Part shown: in pieces, positions 1-8,656 of the stretch
How the letters are laid out: the number at the start of each line of letters is the position of its first letter
Numbering within the stretch: the first letter of the stretch is position 1
From: QZKY01 sp963666295
GTDB lineage: Bacteria; Pseudomonadota; Gammaproteobacteria; Burkholderiales; Burkholderiaceae_D
Direction: 5' to 3'
Length of the DNA stretch: 64,000 bases
NCBI GenBank assembly: GCA_963666295.1
Contig: OY762707.1
Location: 1,054,001-1,118,000, forward strand
The notes under the pieces: generated by a model
The model's database searches: none
The model's input: only the letters and a program-made list of their open reading frames with translations
What the model was told of the DNA's origin: nothing
Program-made: the position numbers and the translations under genes

Positions 1-3
1 TCA

Positions 4-1290
4 ATGAAACTCGAAACTCTTGCCATACACGCTGGCTATTCGCCTGATCCCACCACCAAATCGGTGGCTGTACCTATCTATCAGACTGTTGCCTATGCAT
101 TTGATAGCGCCCAGCATGGCGCTGACCTGTTCGATCTGAAAGAAAAGGGCAATATTTACACCCGCATCATGAACCCGACGCAAGACGTGCTGGAAAAACG
201 CGTTGCCGCGATGGAAGGCGGCATTGCAGGATTGGCACTGGCTTCTGGCATGGCTGCCGTCAGCTATTCGATCCAGACCATTGCCGAAGCGGGCGACAAC
301 ATCATTTCATCCAGCACGCTCTATGGCGGCACCTACAATCTGTTCGCCCATACCTTCCCACAAATCGGCATCGAGGTGCGTTTTGCCGATCCGCGCAATC
401 CGGAATCCTTTGTGCCGCTAATCGACAAAAAAACCAAAGCCATCTATTGCGAATCCGTCGGCAACCCGCTTGGCAACCTGACCGATGTTGAGCGCCTGGC
501 GGCCGTCGCCCACGCGCACGGCCTGCCGCTTATCGTGGACAATACCGTTCCGAGTCCCTATTTGTGCCGCCCGATTGAATGGGGTGCAGACATCGTGGTG
601 CACTCATTGACAAAATACATGGGCGGGCACGGCAACAGCGTTGCAGGCGCCATTGTCGATAGCGGCCTGTTCCCCTGGGCAGAGCACAAGGAACGTTTCA
701 AGCGCCTGAATGAACCGGACGTGTCTTACCACGGCGTGGTTTATACCGAAGCGCTGGGCGAAGCTGCCTACATCGGTCGTGCGCGCGTCGTACCGCTACG
801 CAATATGGGCGCGGCCATCTCGCCAATGAACGCCTTCCTGATCCTGCAAGGCATTGAAACCCTCCCGCTGCGCATGGATCGCACCTGCGAAAATGCGCTG
901 GCGATTGCAAAATTCCTCGATCAGCACCCGAAGGTTGCCTGGGTTAACTACGCGGGTCTGCCATCCCACCCGGATTACGAGTTAGCTCAGAAGTACATGG
1001 GCGGCAGGGCATCTGGCTTGCTTTCGTTCGGCCTCAAGAATGCCAGCAAGGATAACCCGCGCGCTGCCGGTGCCCGCGTACTGGATGCCCTGCAATTGTT
1101 TACGCGTCTGGTCAACATTGGCGATGCGAAGTCGCTGGCAACCCATCCGGCTTCGACCACACATCGCCAGCTCAATGCCGAAGAATTGGCAAAAGCCGGT
1201 GTAAGCGAAGATATGCTGCGACTGTCAATTGGCATCGAACATATCGACGATTTGATCGCCGATCTGGATCGTGCCCTGTCCGTCGCCTGA
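4..1290 (+). CDS. metY: O-acetylhomoserine sulfhydrylase (aminocarboxypropyltransferase)
   Basis: PLP-dependent Cys/Met metabolism enzyme of 428 residues, the usual length for MetY. In this family the enzyme makes homocysteine from O-acetylhomoserine and sulfide in the cytoplasm. The protein opens with the family N-terminus (LETLAIHAGYSPDP), carries the SxxLYGGT loop near residue 100 and the PLP-lysine motif HSLTKYMGGHG near residue 203. The ATG lies 3 bases into the window, so any promoter or RBS is outside and a longer upstream start cannot be excluded. It is followed by a rho-independent terminator, so it probably ends its own transcript. MetZ or cystathionine gamma-synthase are alternatives, but the length and the insert region fit MetY better. 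Confidence 0.9.
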   Translation: MKLETLAIHAGYSPDPTTKSVAVPIYQTVAYAFDSAQHGADLFDLKEKGNIYTRIMNPTQDVLEKRVAAMEGGIAGLALASGMAAVSYSIQTIAEAGDNIISSSTLYGGTYNLFAHTFPQIGIEVRFADPRNPESFVPLIDKKTKAIYCESVGNPLGNLTDVERLAAVAHAHGLPLIVDNTVPSPYLCRPIEWGADIVVHSLTKYMGGHGNSVAGAIVDSGLFPWAEHKERFKRLNEPDVSYHGVVYTEALGEAAYIGRARVVPLRNMGAAISPMNAFLILQGIETLPLRMDRTCENALAIAKFLDQHPKVAWVNYAGLPSHPDYELAQKYMGGRASGLLSFGLKNASKDNPRAAGARVLDALQLFTRLVNIGDAKSLATHPASTTHRQLNAEELAKAGVSEDMLRLSIGIEHIDDLIADLDRALSVA

Positions 1291-1402
1291 TAAAAATCAA
1301 GGAGGGTGATCCTTAATGTTTAATTTTTGCGCAATATCAATTAAGAAATTGGCGCTTTTGCCGAAGATAGACTTGTAGTCCTCTCCAATGATGTGTTTCT
1401 TG

Positions 1403-1437
1403 GCCCGTATGCTTTTTTGGCATGCGGGTTTTTTTTA
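1403..1437 (+). terminator. Rho-independent terminator after metY
   Basis: The arms CCCGTATGC and GCATGCGGG form a stem around a T-rich loop and are followed by a run of eight T on the plus strand. It sits about 110 bases after the metY stop and just before the convergent MSS51-like gene ends at 1452. Confidence 0.8.
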
Positions 1438-1451
1438 CGCGGAAACTTCGG

Positions 1452-2576
1452 TCAGCGCTTCTTACCCACCATACTGAATAAAGCTTCGTTACCCGAGGCT
1501 TGCTCAACCAATGGCACCACATTGATGGCCCAGTACGCACGGTCAAAATCGAATCGCGAGTTCTCCGGATACGCCTCCAGCAAATCTGCCTCAAGCGTCA
1601 CCCCTAATGCATTAAAATTTTCAGAACTGCTGGGTTCGTACACCTTGCCAGACGCTTTATCAACCAATTTCATGTTGGGCAGGATAATGAAATCGCCATG
1701 TTTGGTTTTGGTCGTTCCGCCGAAAGCCTTGAGGAAAGGCAGGATCACCCCTTTTTGCGCAGCTTCATACATCCATTTATCAAATGCCTTGATCTTGTTC
1801 AGATTTTCTTCTGCCAGTGGCTCGTCGGCCACGGGCAATGCGTTATCGAGCTTCCACAGCGTATGCGCAAAGGCAGATGGCAACACTTGCTTGTGAAGGT
1901 TCGCCGCAAAACGGTTTTGCGTCACTTTCGGGTCAGCCTTGTATCCATGTGCCGCCAATATCCAGACTTCCTCCATATGCTCCTCTTCGCCATAGGAAGC
2001 CAACCCGACAGGCGTACCCAAGGAAAGCACCGAACGCAAGTCACCATCAACGATCCATGAGTTGCTGTTGAGAACAAATCCGGGGTGAAAAATAAACACC
2101 AGATCCGGTGCCGGACGACTGGCGCGCGAAACCATGTATTCGCCCAGCGTCGAAGGGAAACGCTGTGGCGTCGCAAACTGGGCCACATTGGCAGCCATGG
2201 CGGATTTTTTTGGCTGCAAGGGAAACGCATCGCCACTGAAAACCTCAGGCACATCCGGATCAAGCCCTTTGCCAACCAGATCAAGCGTCAGCTTCATGTC
2301 TGGTTTGCCTAAAAAGAGGGGCAAAAACTGATACCAACGGCCCTCATCAAGCGTATCCATGCCATGTGCTGCACCTGCGATCACGATATCCAGGGTCGTT
2401 TTTTCTTTCAGCGCTGGTGCATATTCGTCTATCCATAAGGAAAGTGCAGCAACCGGTGCCAACGCAAAGCGCAGCGCATCTTTCGAGTACGTCGCCAACG
2501 GTCTGCCTTGGGACGACCTGAGAAAATCGCGCAGCAAATAGCGCCATTCATTGTGAGAAGTAAGGGATTTGGTCAT
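1452..2576 (-). CDS. Conserved protein resembling the MSS51 C-terminal domain
   Basis: A 374-residue protein with no signal peptide or clear membrane segment. Segments such as LDIVIAGAAHGMDTL, DLVFIFHPGF and EEHMEEVWILAAHGY recall the C-terminal region of eukaryotic MSS51/zinc-MYND proteins, which has bacterial homologues of unknown function; this is pattern recognition, not a database result. The start is placed at ATG 2576 because a longer frame running to 2759 reads through the tRNA-downstream repeat and is not protein-like there. The gene is chromosomal, immediately outside the left end of the integrated element, and convergent with metY. I cannot assign a reaction. Confidence 0.6.
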   Translation of the reverse strand: MTKSLTSHNEWRYLLRDFLRSSQGRPLATYSKDALRFALAPVAALSLWIDEYAPALKEKTTLDIVIAGAAHGMDTLDEGRWYQFLPLFLGKPDMKLTLDLVGKGLDPDVPEVFSGDAFPLQPKKSAMAANVAQFATPQRFPSTLGEYMVSRASRPAPDLVFIFHPGFVLNSNSWIVDGDLRSVLSLGTPVGLASYGEEEHMEEVWILAAHGYKADPKVTQNRFAANLHKQVLPSAFAHTLWKLDNALPVADEPLAEENLNKIKAFDKWMYEAAQKGVILPFLKAFGGTTKTKHGDFIILPNMKLVDKASGKVYEPSSSENFNALGVTLEADLLEAYPENSRFDFDRAYWAINVVPLVEQASGNEALFSMVGKKR

Positions 2577-2666
2577 GCACTGCCTTTGCGACTGCAAGGT
2601 TGGGATTGCGTTATTTTTTGAAGATTTACATTTTAATTCAAAACGTTTTGCATACAGTGTTGGCAG

Positions 2667-2825
2667 TTGGTGTATAAGCACCGACAAATGTACCAACAAT
2701 TTCACCGGATGCCAATGGACGCTTTCGGATGGCTCGGAAACAAAAAACCCGCGCTTCACTAGGAAATTCGCGGGTTTCTGGACTTTCTCGTACTACTTAG
2801 TAATAATTTTTGGTACGGGAGCCGG
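2667..2825. repeat. Left direct repeat (attL-like) of the tRNA-Leu island
   Basis: About 159 bp nearly identical to 19042-19201. It includes the tRNA-downstream terminator (2742-2776) and 15 bases matching the tRNA-Leu 3' end (TGGTAC-GGGAGCCGG). This copy has lost one C relative to the functional tRNA and carries several substitutions, as expected for a copy not under selection. Homology stops at 2825, where a short inverted repeat GGTATCT-AA-AGATACC begins. With the integrase at the other end, this marks the left boundary of the element. Confidence 0.85.
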
Positions 2826-2886
2826 TATCTAAAGATACCTTGAAACCATTGAAAAACCTTGCATTTATCTGTTTGAAATATTTATA

Positions 2887-2906
2887 TACCAACGGATGTA
2901 CCAACA
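2887..2906. promoter_or_regulatory. Left-end TACCAAC sites (possible integrase or excisionase arm sites)
   Basis: Two copies of TACCAAC[G/A] start at 2887 and 2899, 12 bp apart, between the left repeat and the end of the antitoxin gene. The same motif occurs four times at the right end, two in each orientation. Occurrence at both ends suggests recombinase or directionality-factor binding; this is inference from position and repetition. Confidence 0.4.
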
Positions 2907-2907
2907 A

Positions 2908-4029
2908 TTACTGCCTATACTCCTTAATTCTAAAGCTTTGCTTCAAGCCATTCATCCACGATGGGTCTATATAACCATCATGCTGCAAACGTCCAACAAC
3001 TACGCCAGGGTGTATATTTATTTGCTCCGCAAATGCTTCTACAGTTGATTTTGTTCGCAAACTCGAAAGTTCTGGCGCATATTTTTCTGGAATTAACCAG
3101 TTAGCCGCCCACCTGTTAGCTTCATGCTCATATGGTTCATCTATGTTGTGATTATTAGGATCGTCCAGATACACCGATTTTTTATCTTCTTTATTATTAG
3201 CATGTAGCAGTATGTGCGCTGCTTCGTGAAAAAAAGTAAACCAAAATTTGTCATTGGTTTTTCCGTACAAAGACAACTGAATCACAGGTCTTGTAGGACT
3301 TAACCAGCGCGCAACCCCGCTAACATGAGCTCTCGGAATAGACGGCACTAAAATAAAGGCAACACCAGCTTCATACAACAATTTACGCATTGGCAACTCA
3401 AACTCTTCTGGCTGCATGCGAGTAAGCTCGCGAATTTGGAGAAGCGCTTTTTCAAAAGTAGCCTTACTATATTTCGGCCCTTCCTCTGCTTCTGCTACTT
3501 GCTCACCAAGGCGCAACCATGATGATATAGCACCAATATCACTTTGATCAGCACGACTGCGCCGAAAAGCAGCCTCCATACCGCCATAGTGTCTTTGCCA
3601 ATCATCAGGCGAGGCAACGCCAAAAAAACGCAAGCACTCCTCCACTAGGGTTGGTTTATGTTTGCTCACAATACGGATTTTGGAAATAGCCCCTACTCCC
3701 ATTAAATCCTTCAGTGGCAACCTATCCAACCAACCAACCCAACTCTCGTGCAAGCGTAACGCCTCTAATCGGGCACAGTGCTCACGATATTTGGCTTCAC
3801 GTGCAAGCCAAAAACCAGCATTACTTCCCAATACGCGCTCCAAACGAAGTGCAGCTTCATCTGAAAGCGGCACTTTGCCATTAACTAATTGACTCACATG
3901 TTTCTCGGTATATCCCAAACGCCGAGCCAATTCGAGCTGGGTCCAGCTACGTTCTTCAAGAATATCAAGAATAGACTCACCAGGCGGAGAAACCCAGTCT
4001 GGCGTGAATGGCGCGCTTAAATTATTCAT
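2908..4029 (-). CDS. higA: HigA-type antitoxin: XRE helix-turn-helix plus ImmA/IrrE metallopeptidase domain
   Basis: A 373-residue protein. Residues about 15-70 form an XRE-type HTH of the HigA/VapI kind (WTQLELARRLGYTEKHVSQLVNGK). The C-terminal half is an ImmA/IrrE-like domain with the zinc motif HEAAH at 268-272 and a downstream EANRWAANWLIPE segment. Large HigA-like proteins with this layout are known partners of HigB/RelE-type toxins. Its start overlaps the upstream toxin stop by 8 bp (ATGAATAA), so the two are translationally coupled. It is the last gene before the left end of the island. The HTH presumably represses the pair; the peptidase may cleave a repressor or the toxin, which is unproven. 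The region is visibly more AT-rich than the flanking chromosome. Confidence 0.8.
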   Translation of the reverse strand: MNNLSAPFTPDWVSPPGESILDILEERSWTQLELARRLGYTEKHVSQLVNGKVPLSDEAALRLERVLGSNAGFWLAREAKYREHCARLEALRLHESWVGWLDRLPLKDLMGVGAISKIRIVSKHKPTLVEECLRFFGVASPDDWQRHYGGMEAAFRRSRADQSDIGAISSWLRLGEQVAEAEEGPKYSKATFEKALLQIRELTRMQPEEFELPMRKLLYEAGVAFILVPSIPRAHVSGVARWLSPTRPVIQLSLYGKTNDKFWFTFFHEAAHILLHANNKEDKKSVYLDDPNNHNIDEPYEHEANRWAANWLIPEKYAPELSSLRTKSTVEAFAEQINIHPGVVVGRLQHDGYIDPSWMNGLKQSFRIKEYRQ

Positions 4030-4351
4030 GGTAATCCCCTATATATTCAATGCAAACAGACTTGACTTGGGACCAATCTATACTTCCGTCTGGGCGCTCT
4101 GGACAAGACTCGTGAGCCGGTGAAAATACCACTCTACACCCCCCCGCAAGAGAGAGGGAAAACTGACCAACACGATCACCTTTTAGTGGGTGCGGGCTAC
4201 CTGCAACAAGGTCGGTAACTCGGCTGGCCGCGTCCAAATCGCTTAACCGATTTCTGAGCTTTTTGGCACATGGTGCACCTAGCTTTTTCTCAGCGGCAGC
4301 GCTTTTCTCGCAAATTTCACGTACTTTTTTATCTTTGAATGTAATTTTCAA
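4022..4351 (-). CDS. higB: HigB/RelE-family toxin
   Basis: A 109-residue basic protein (MKITFKDKKVREICEKSAAA) with the size and fold pattern of the RelE/ParE superfamily, HigB branch. The central GDRVGQFSLSLAGGCRVVF and C-terminal VCIEYIGDYHE match the beta-strand layout of these ribosome-dependent mRNA interferases. It precedes the antitoxin, the reversed order typical of higBA, and overlaps it by 8 bp. About 120 bp of AT-rich sequence separates it from the restriction operon upstream, enough for its own promoter. Confidence 0.75.
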   Translation of the reverse strand: MKITFKDKKVREICEKSAAAEKKLGAPCAKKLRNRLSDLDAASRVTDLVAGSPHPLKGDRVGQFSLSLAGGCRVVFSPAHESCPERPDGSIDWSQVKSVCIEYIGDYHE

Positions 4352-4473
4352 CTACGCAACCATCCTATATGGATTTACCCAATAGGTAAACAATTATTCT
4401 GAACTTTGCGACTATTTGCCATCAAGGCCATGTGAATTCATCTGCTAATTTTGCAGATAGACGCCAACGAAAT

Positions 4474-7011
4474 TCATTCCTTCGCCACCACCGTGTCGTA
4501 CAACCCGTAGTGCGTCAGCTCCTCGTGACTCTTGATGCCGGTGTAACGTAGCGATGCATCTTCATAGCGCCGGAATGCGAACACCGCCTGATTCATTTGC
4601 TCGGTGTTGAACACCTTAAGCCGAACGAGTAGATGGAAGTCCTTGACCGTCAATCCAGTGACAGTAAGAAACAAGCCTGGTTCAATCTTGGTGATCACAT
4701 CCTGCAAGGTGTTCTCACGGAAGTCAGTCAGATACATGAATGCCGGAATACGTGTCGCAAACTTGATCAGCTTCTCTTGAACCTGCTTGCGCTTGGACTT
4801 GTATTCCCTCTCTTCGGCTGAAAGTTCCTTCCTCTCTTTCTCAGACAGTTTGCCTTCCTTGGCTTTGTTCTTGAGGTCTTTAACCTTCTCACTCTTGTTG
4901 ATGATGGTCTCGATGACTTTGTCACCCAGCGAGCGCCAGCCCTCAATGCGTTCCACGGCAGCCATGGCTTCCGGATTGTTAAGAATGCGGCCCAGGGTGT
5001 TATTGTCCACGTTCACCAGCAGCGCACTCTCCCACTTGCGCGCCAGCAACGTGGCCGAGGTGCCGGCCATTGCAATGTCAAGAATGCCGCCCGCGTCGAT
5101 CTGCGTCATGTTCGCGCCATCGTAGGCCAGCACCGGCAGGAAGGCCACCAGATCCCTGACAGCGTTTTCCGGATTTTGTTCATTGGGAGACAAGCCGATC
5201 CCATATTCGGAAAGTTGCCGCAATGCGCGGGTCGGCGCGAAATCAAACACAAAGCAAACCGGCTTGAGGATCTCTTCCTCGTTTGGGTTGTCCCCATTGG
5301 GATTCTTGATTGACCACGGCGATTGCACGCGGAATGCCGCCTGGAAGTAGGACTCCGGCGACTTGAGATTGCGCAACATCAGGATGGACGACCACTGTGG
5401 CACGGTGACGCCAGTGGTAAGCTTGCCACACGACAGTGTGATGGTCTTGGTGTCGTATCCGCTGCCGATAACCTTGCGCACGGGTGGCAAGGCATCTAGC
5501 CCGATGCCTGCCGATGCTCCAGCCGCGACGACCACGCCATACTCGTGCCAGAATATGTTGTGCTTTTCCGCCAGCAGATTCGCCATCGCATGACAAGCGG
5601 CGACATTCGGCAAAAACCAGAATGAATGCTGCAAGTAAGGGAGCAAGCGCGAATCAGAGTAGGGAAAGGGTGGCCGTGAGCCCGTCTTCAAATGCTCAAT
5701 GGTTTGGGGTGCGTAGTCGCCACGAATGATGTTCAACCACTTCTGCACGTCGCTCTTGTGCTTGAACTGGGCGAGCACACCCTCGCCGGATGCAGCGAAA
5801 AACACGTTGAGATCGAACTCGTCAAACTCGCCACCACTTGCGATGGCCAGCAGTTCATCTGGCATCTGATACGTCATCAACCGCATCTGCGGCAGCGCGC
5901 CATAGTGGTTGCGCTGACCGGGATTCTCCTTCGCAAAGGCCTCCTTGGCGCGTTGCTCGTCGGTATAGGTCCAGTTGAAAATCTGTTCTTCAATGAACTC
6001 ACCCGTGGACAGCGCCCGAAACGGTGTGCCGGAAAGGTAAAGATAGGCTTGCGTGGTGATCGGCAGGAATGACGCTTCATTCTCCAAGGGCTCCTGCAAA
6101 TCGGCAATTTTCTCCTTCAGACGCTTTTCATCGTCCAGCAACGCCTCTTCCCGATCAATGGCTTTCTCGTCGTCCTCAAACAATTCCCTGGCGGTCTCGC
6201 GCCACGCACCGAAGTGGTACTCGTCGAAAACCACCAGATCCCAGTTAATGGTGTGAAGCCACTCGTTCTTGGCTTTGATGTTTCCCGCCCTGTCGCGACC
6301 GAGCAAATCCTGGAAAGACCCAAAATAGACCATCGGCTGCTTGCGATCAACCTGGGTGGGATCACTGCCGGATGCGCGAGAGAGGTACTGCCAGCCGTCG
6401 AAATCCGCGTGGTTTTCCAGATCCGTCTGCCATGCATCCTCGACCGCAGGCTTGAAGGTGACAACGAGCACGCGCTTGGCACCGAGCTTCTTCGCCAATT
6501 GGTATGTCGTGAAGGTTTTACCGAAACGCATTTTTGCATTCCACAAAAAGCGTGGCGTGGCGTTCTTGTTCTCGGCCCAGATCGACTGGTAATACTCATA
6601 TGTCTTGTTCACGGCATCAAGCTGCTCCGCGCGCATGGGGAAAGTTTCGTGATGTGTCCCCGTGAACCGCTGGCCGGTACGTAGCTCGGTAAGTACCGTT
6701 TGCACGTCTTTGAGCGAACAACGCATCCACTCCAGTTCAACGTTCTCGAAACCCTTCTTAGCGAGAGCGGCGCGCACGTCGTGATCGCTGAAGAGGGTGC
6801 CGTCATCGCGCTCGGCGACATGATCGAGTTCGATCCGATAGTTCTTGATGGCGGCGGTCTTGACTTGCTCGGCCACGCGCTGAGTCACCTCGCGCGTAGT
6901 CTGGCCCACCTTGAGTAAACCCTTGTGCGCGGCATCGTCAATGGAATAAGCATAGATGCGTGGCCGGGCTTCCGGCCTGGGCGCGAAGATTTCCCCGATG
7001 GATTTACTCAT
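4474..7011 (-). CDS. GIY-YIG-like nuclease fused to SF2 helicase (restriction subunit)
   Basis: An 845-residue protein. Residues about 18-115 look like a GIY-YIG/T5orf172-type module: IYAY near 19-22, LLKVGQT near 32-38, then a downstream arginine and an acidic/histidine segment. An SF2 helicase follows, with Walker A AKMRFGKT (159-166), motif II DEYH (263-266), a YLSGTP motif III, TTGVTVPQW as motif V and QAAFRVQSPW as motif VI. The C-terminal part has a lysine-rich coiled segment and is otherwise unrecognised. The start is ATG 7011 in an ATGAGTAA overlap with the methylase stop; an in-frame ATG at 7038 exists but lies deeper inside the upstream gene. In context it is the ATP-driven cleavage subunit of a restriction-modification-like system. 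The nuclease call rests on short motifs. Confidence 0.75.
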   Translation of the reverse strand: MSKSIGEIFAPRPEARPRIYAYSIDDAAHKGLLKVGQTTREVTQRVAEQVKTAAIKNYRIELDHVAERDDGTLFSDHDVRAALAKKGFENVELEWMRCSLKDVQTVLTELRTGQRFTGTHHETFPMRAEQLDAVNKTYEYYQSIWAENKNATPRFLWNAKMRFGKTFTTYQLAKKLGAKRVLVVTFKPAVEDAWQTDLENHADFDGWQYLSRASGSDPTQVDRKQPMVYFGSFQDLLGRDRAGNIKAKNEWLHTINWDLVVFDEYHFGAWRETARELFEDDEKAIDREEALLDDEKRLKEKIADLQEPLENEASFLPITTQAYLYLSGTPFRALSTGEFIEEQIFNWTYTDEQRAKEAFAKENPGQRNHYGALPQMRLMTYQMPDELLAIASGGEFDEFDLNVFFAASGEGVLAQFKHKSDVQKWLNIIRGDYAPQTIEHLKTGSRPPFPYSDSRLLPYLQHSFWFLPNVAACHAMANLLAEKHNIFWHEYGVVVAAGASAGIGLDALPPVRKVIGSGYDTKTITLSCGKLTTGVTVPQWSSILMLRNLKSPESYFQAAFRVQSPWSIKNPNGDNPNEEEILKPVCFVFDFAPTRALRQLSEYGIGLSPNEQNPENAVRDLVAFLPVLAYDGANMTQIDAGGILDIAMAGTSATLLARKWESALLVNVDNNTLGRILNNPEAMAAVERIEGWRSLGDKVIETIINKSEKVKDLKNKAKEGKLSEKERKELSAEEREYKSKRKQVQEKLIKFATRIPAFMYLTDFRENTLQDVITKIEPGLFLTVTGLTVKDFHLLVRLKVFNTEQMNQAVFAFRRYEDASLRYTGIKSHEELTHYGLYDTVVAKE

Positions 7012-8656
7012 CGTCGTCTTCATCCACGGAAATTTCATCGAACAAATTGCTCGTCAGATCCATCGGACGAACAACTTTCTCGATGAATTCGATCTCACTC
7101 GCGGAGATGCCATATTTGGCGTAGAGAGCCTCGTCTTTCCACGCCTTGTTCCACTCTTGAGTTGGAACAAAGGTGTAGACCTTACGCGTCGTGTCTTGTG
7201 ATGGCTTGTGCAGAAGAATCAGCAGGCGAGTCAGGCGGCAGGAGAGGTAAGACAGGGCGCTTTCCGCCTCAGCTTGGGTGTCGAATGGGCCAATACACAA
7301 ATAGGTCTCAGAACAGATACTGCCTGGCTCCCCGATGAAGGGGGTGCTGAGGATGCGGTGCGGGTAAGTGTCGCGGTTGCCCGTCCCCGGTGCGGCTCGA
7401 CCCACATAAATTTTCCACTTTTCGATCAGGTGTGTGCCCGTCTTTACTTGGCCTCTGGCGATGTATCCCGTGCCACCGTTCTGATAGATCAGTACGTCGT
7501 CAGCGCGCTTGGTCACCTTGCCCTTGAAAGTTGTCGCAAGCCCGAAAGGCTTTCTGGAGCTAACCAATTGATCAAAACGCTTGTTTTCAGGCGGCAAAAT
7601 GGAGTCAATGCCTTTGCTCTCCGTCGCCATGACTTTCTGAAGAATCGACAGCCCTTCGTTGAAGCGGATGAACACGTCCGCTCCTTTCCCCAACAGTGGT
7701 CGCGTAGCAGTGGAAACCGGCCAGTCCTTGAAATGGGTGCTCACATCGCAAAGGCCAGCGTGGTCACGGTTCCAGAGGAAATAGCAAACGCCGCCTTTGA
7801 GGCCCACCCCAGGGAAGACGTCCGACGCACTGAGAAAATCATCAATTGCGCGCAAACGATTGTCGTTAAGCATAGCTTCCCTGAACTCGTCCAAGCCTTT
7901 ACCACCAGCGAACCAACGCGCAGGAATGATCATCGAGAGGTAGCGTGGCTCCAACGCCTTTGCTTGTTCCACGAACAACTGGTAAATCGGCGCGGCACTC
8001 GTACCATAGCCGCCGTCGTTCAATTGGTACGGTGGATTTCCAATGATGACGTCGAACTGCATATCGCCTCCAAACAACTCGGCCATCCGAGTCTTGATGT
8101 TGTCCGTGTGAATGAATGCGTAGGCGTGGGTTTCCAACTCTCCGCCGCGATCCAGTGCTGCCTGGCTGGCTCCGCAAAACATACACTTGCCTTTAGCCCA
8201 TTTATGCTCGATACGCTCGAACCAGATATTGCCGGCATCACTCTCAAAACGCTTGGCAATCGAATGCTTGCCGTTGGCATGCTTCGAGCAATACACGCTG
8301 CGCCGCGCCAGCAAGCTGGTCAGTTGTGTGATGCCAATGCCGAAAACCTGTTTCGTCAAAATATGATTCACGCGCTCCTGCAAGTCTGGAATCTCCTGCG
8401 CCAACCCTTGGGTGAGACGGCTGGTGATCTCGCGCAGAAAGACGCCTGATTTCGTGCACGGGTCGAGGAATTTCACCGTCTTGTTCGCCCAGATGTTCGC
8501 ACCATCGTTGTCGGCTGCCCAGGCTTCGGCCAGCGTATCCAGCATGCGGTTGGCCAGTTCAGGCGGAGTGAACACTTCGTCGTTCGAGAGATTGGCGATG
8601 CAGGTCAGCACATCCGGATTGCGACCTCGCAAGGCGAAACCAACTTGCTCGCTCAT
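7004..8656 (-). CDS. Eco57I-like adenine-N6 DNA methyltransferase / specificity protein
   Basis: A 550-residue protein with the catalytic motif IV NPPY at 207-210 (FDVIIGNPPYQL). Its motif I region is unusual: DPCTKSGVFL at 65-74 replaces the common DPACGSGxFL. An insert holds CxxC-type cysteines (C123, C158, C161), a possible zinc knuckle. The C-terminal half (about 300-550) lacks methylase motifs and probably carries target recognition (inference). It overlaps the upstream short methylase by 4 bp (ATGA) and the downstream helicase by 8 bp, so all three are tightly coupled. It contains no visible nuclease domain, consistent with cleavage by the downstream protein. Confidence 0.8.
   Translation of the reverse strand: MSEQVGFALRGRNPDVLTCIANLSNDEVFTPPELANRMLDTLAEAWAADNDGANIWANKTVKFLDPCTKSGVFLREITSRLTQGLAQEIPDLQERVNHILTKQVFGIGITQLTSLLARRSVYCSKHANGKHSIAKRFESDAGNIWFERIEHKWAKGKCMFCGASQAALDRGGELETHAYAFIHTDNIKTRMAELFGGDMQFDVIIGNPPYQLNDGGYGTSAAPIYQLFVEQAKALEPRYLSMIIPARWFAGGKGLDEFREAMLNDNRLRAIDDFLSASDVFPGVGLKGGVCYFLWNRDHAGLCDVSTHFKDWPVSTATRPLLGKGADVFIRFNEGLSILQKVMATESKGIDSILPPENKRFDQLVSSRKPFGLATTFKGKVTKRADDVLIYQNGGTGYIARGQVKTGTHLIEKWKIYVGRAAPGTGNRDTYPHRILSTPFIGEPGSICSETYLCIGPFDTQAEAESALSYLSCRLTRLLILLHKPSQDTTRKVYTFVPTQEWNKAWKDEALYAKYGISASEIEFIEKVVRPMDLTSNLFDEISVDEDDDE

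Noticed and set aside
1316..1378. A 20-codon ORF behind an AAGGAGG after metY
   Set aside because: The RBS-like sequence is well placed, but the peptide is very short, has no recognisable features and lies just before a terminator; probably chance.
4438..4460. ATCTGC/GCAGAT hairpin after the helicase gene
   Set aside because: Six-base stem without a T tract; too weak to call a terminator.
7208..8449. 413-codon plus-strand frame opposite the Eco57I-like methylase
   Set aside because: Opposite strand of a gene with clear motifs; no RBS and no family resemblance.
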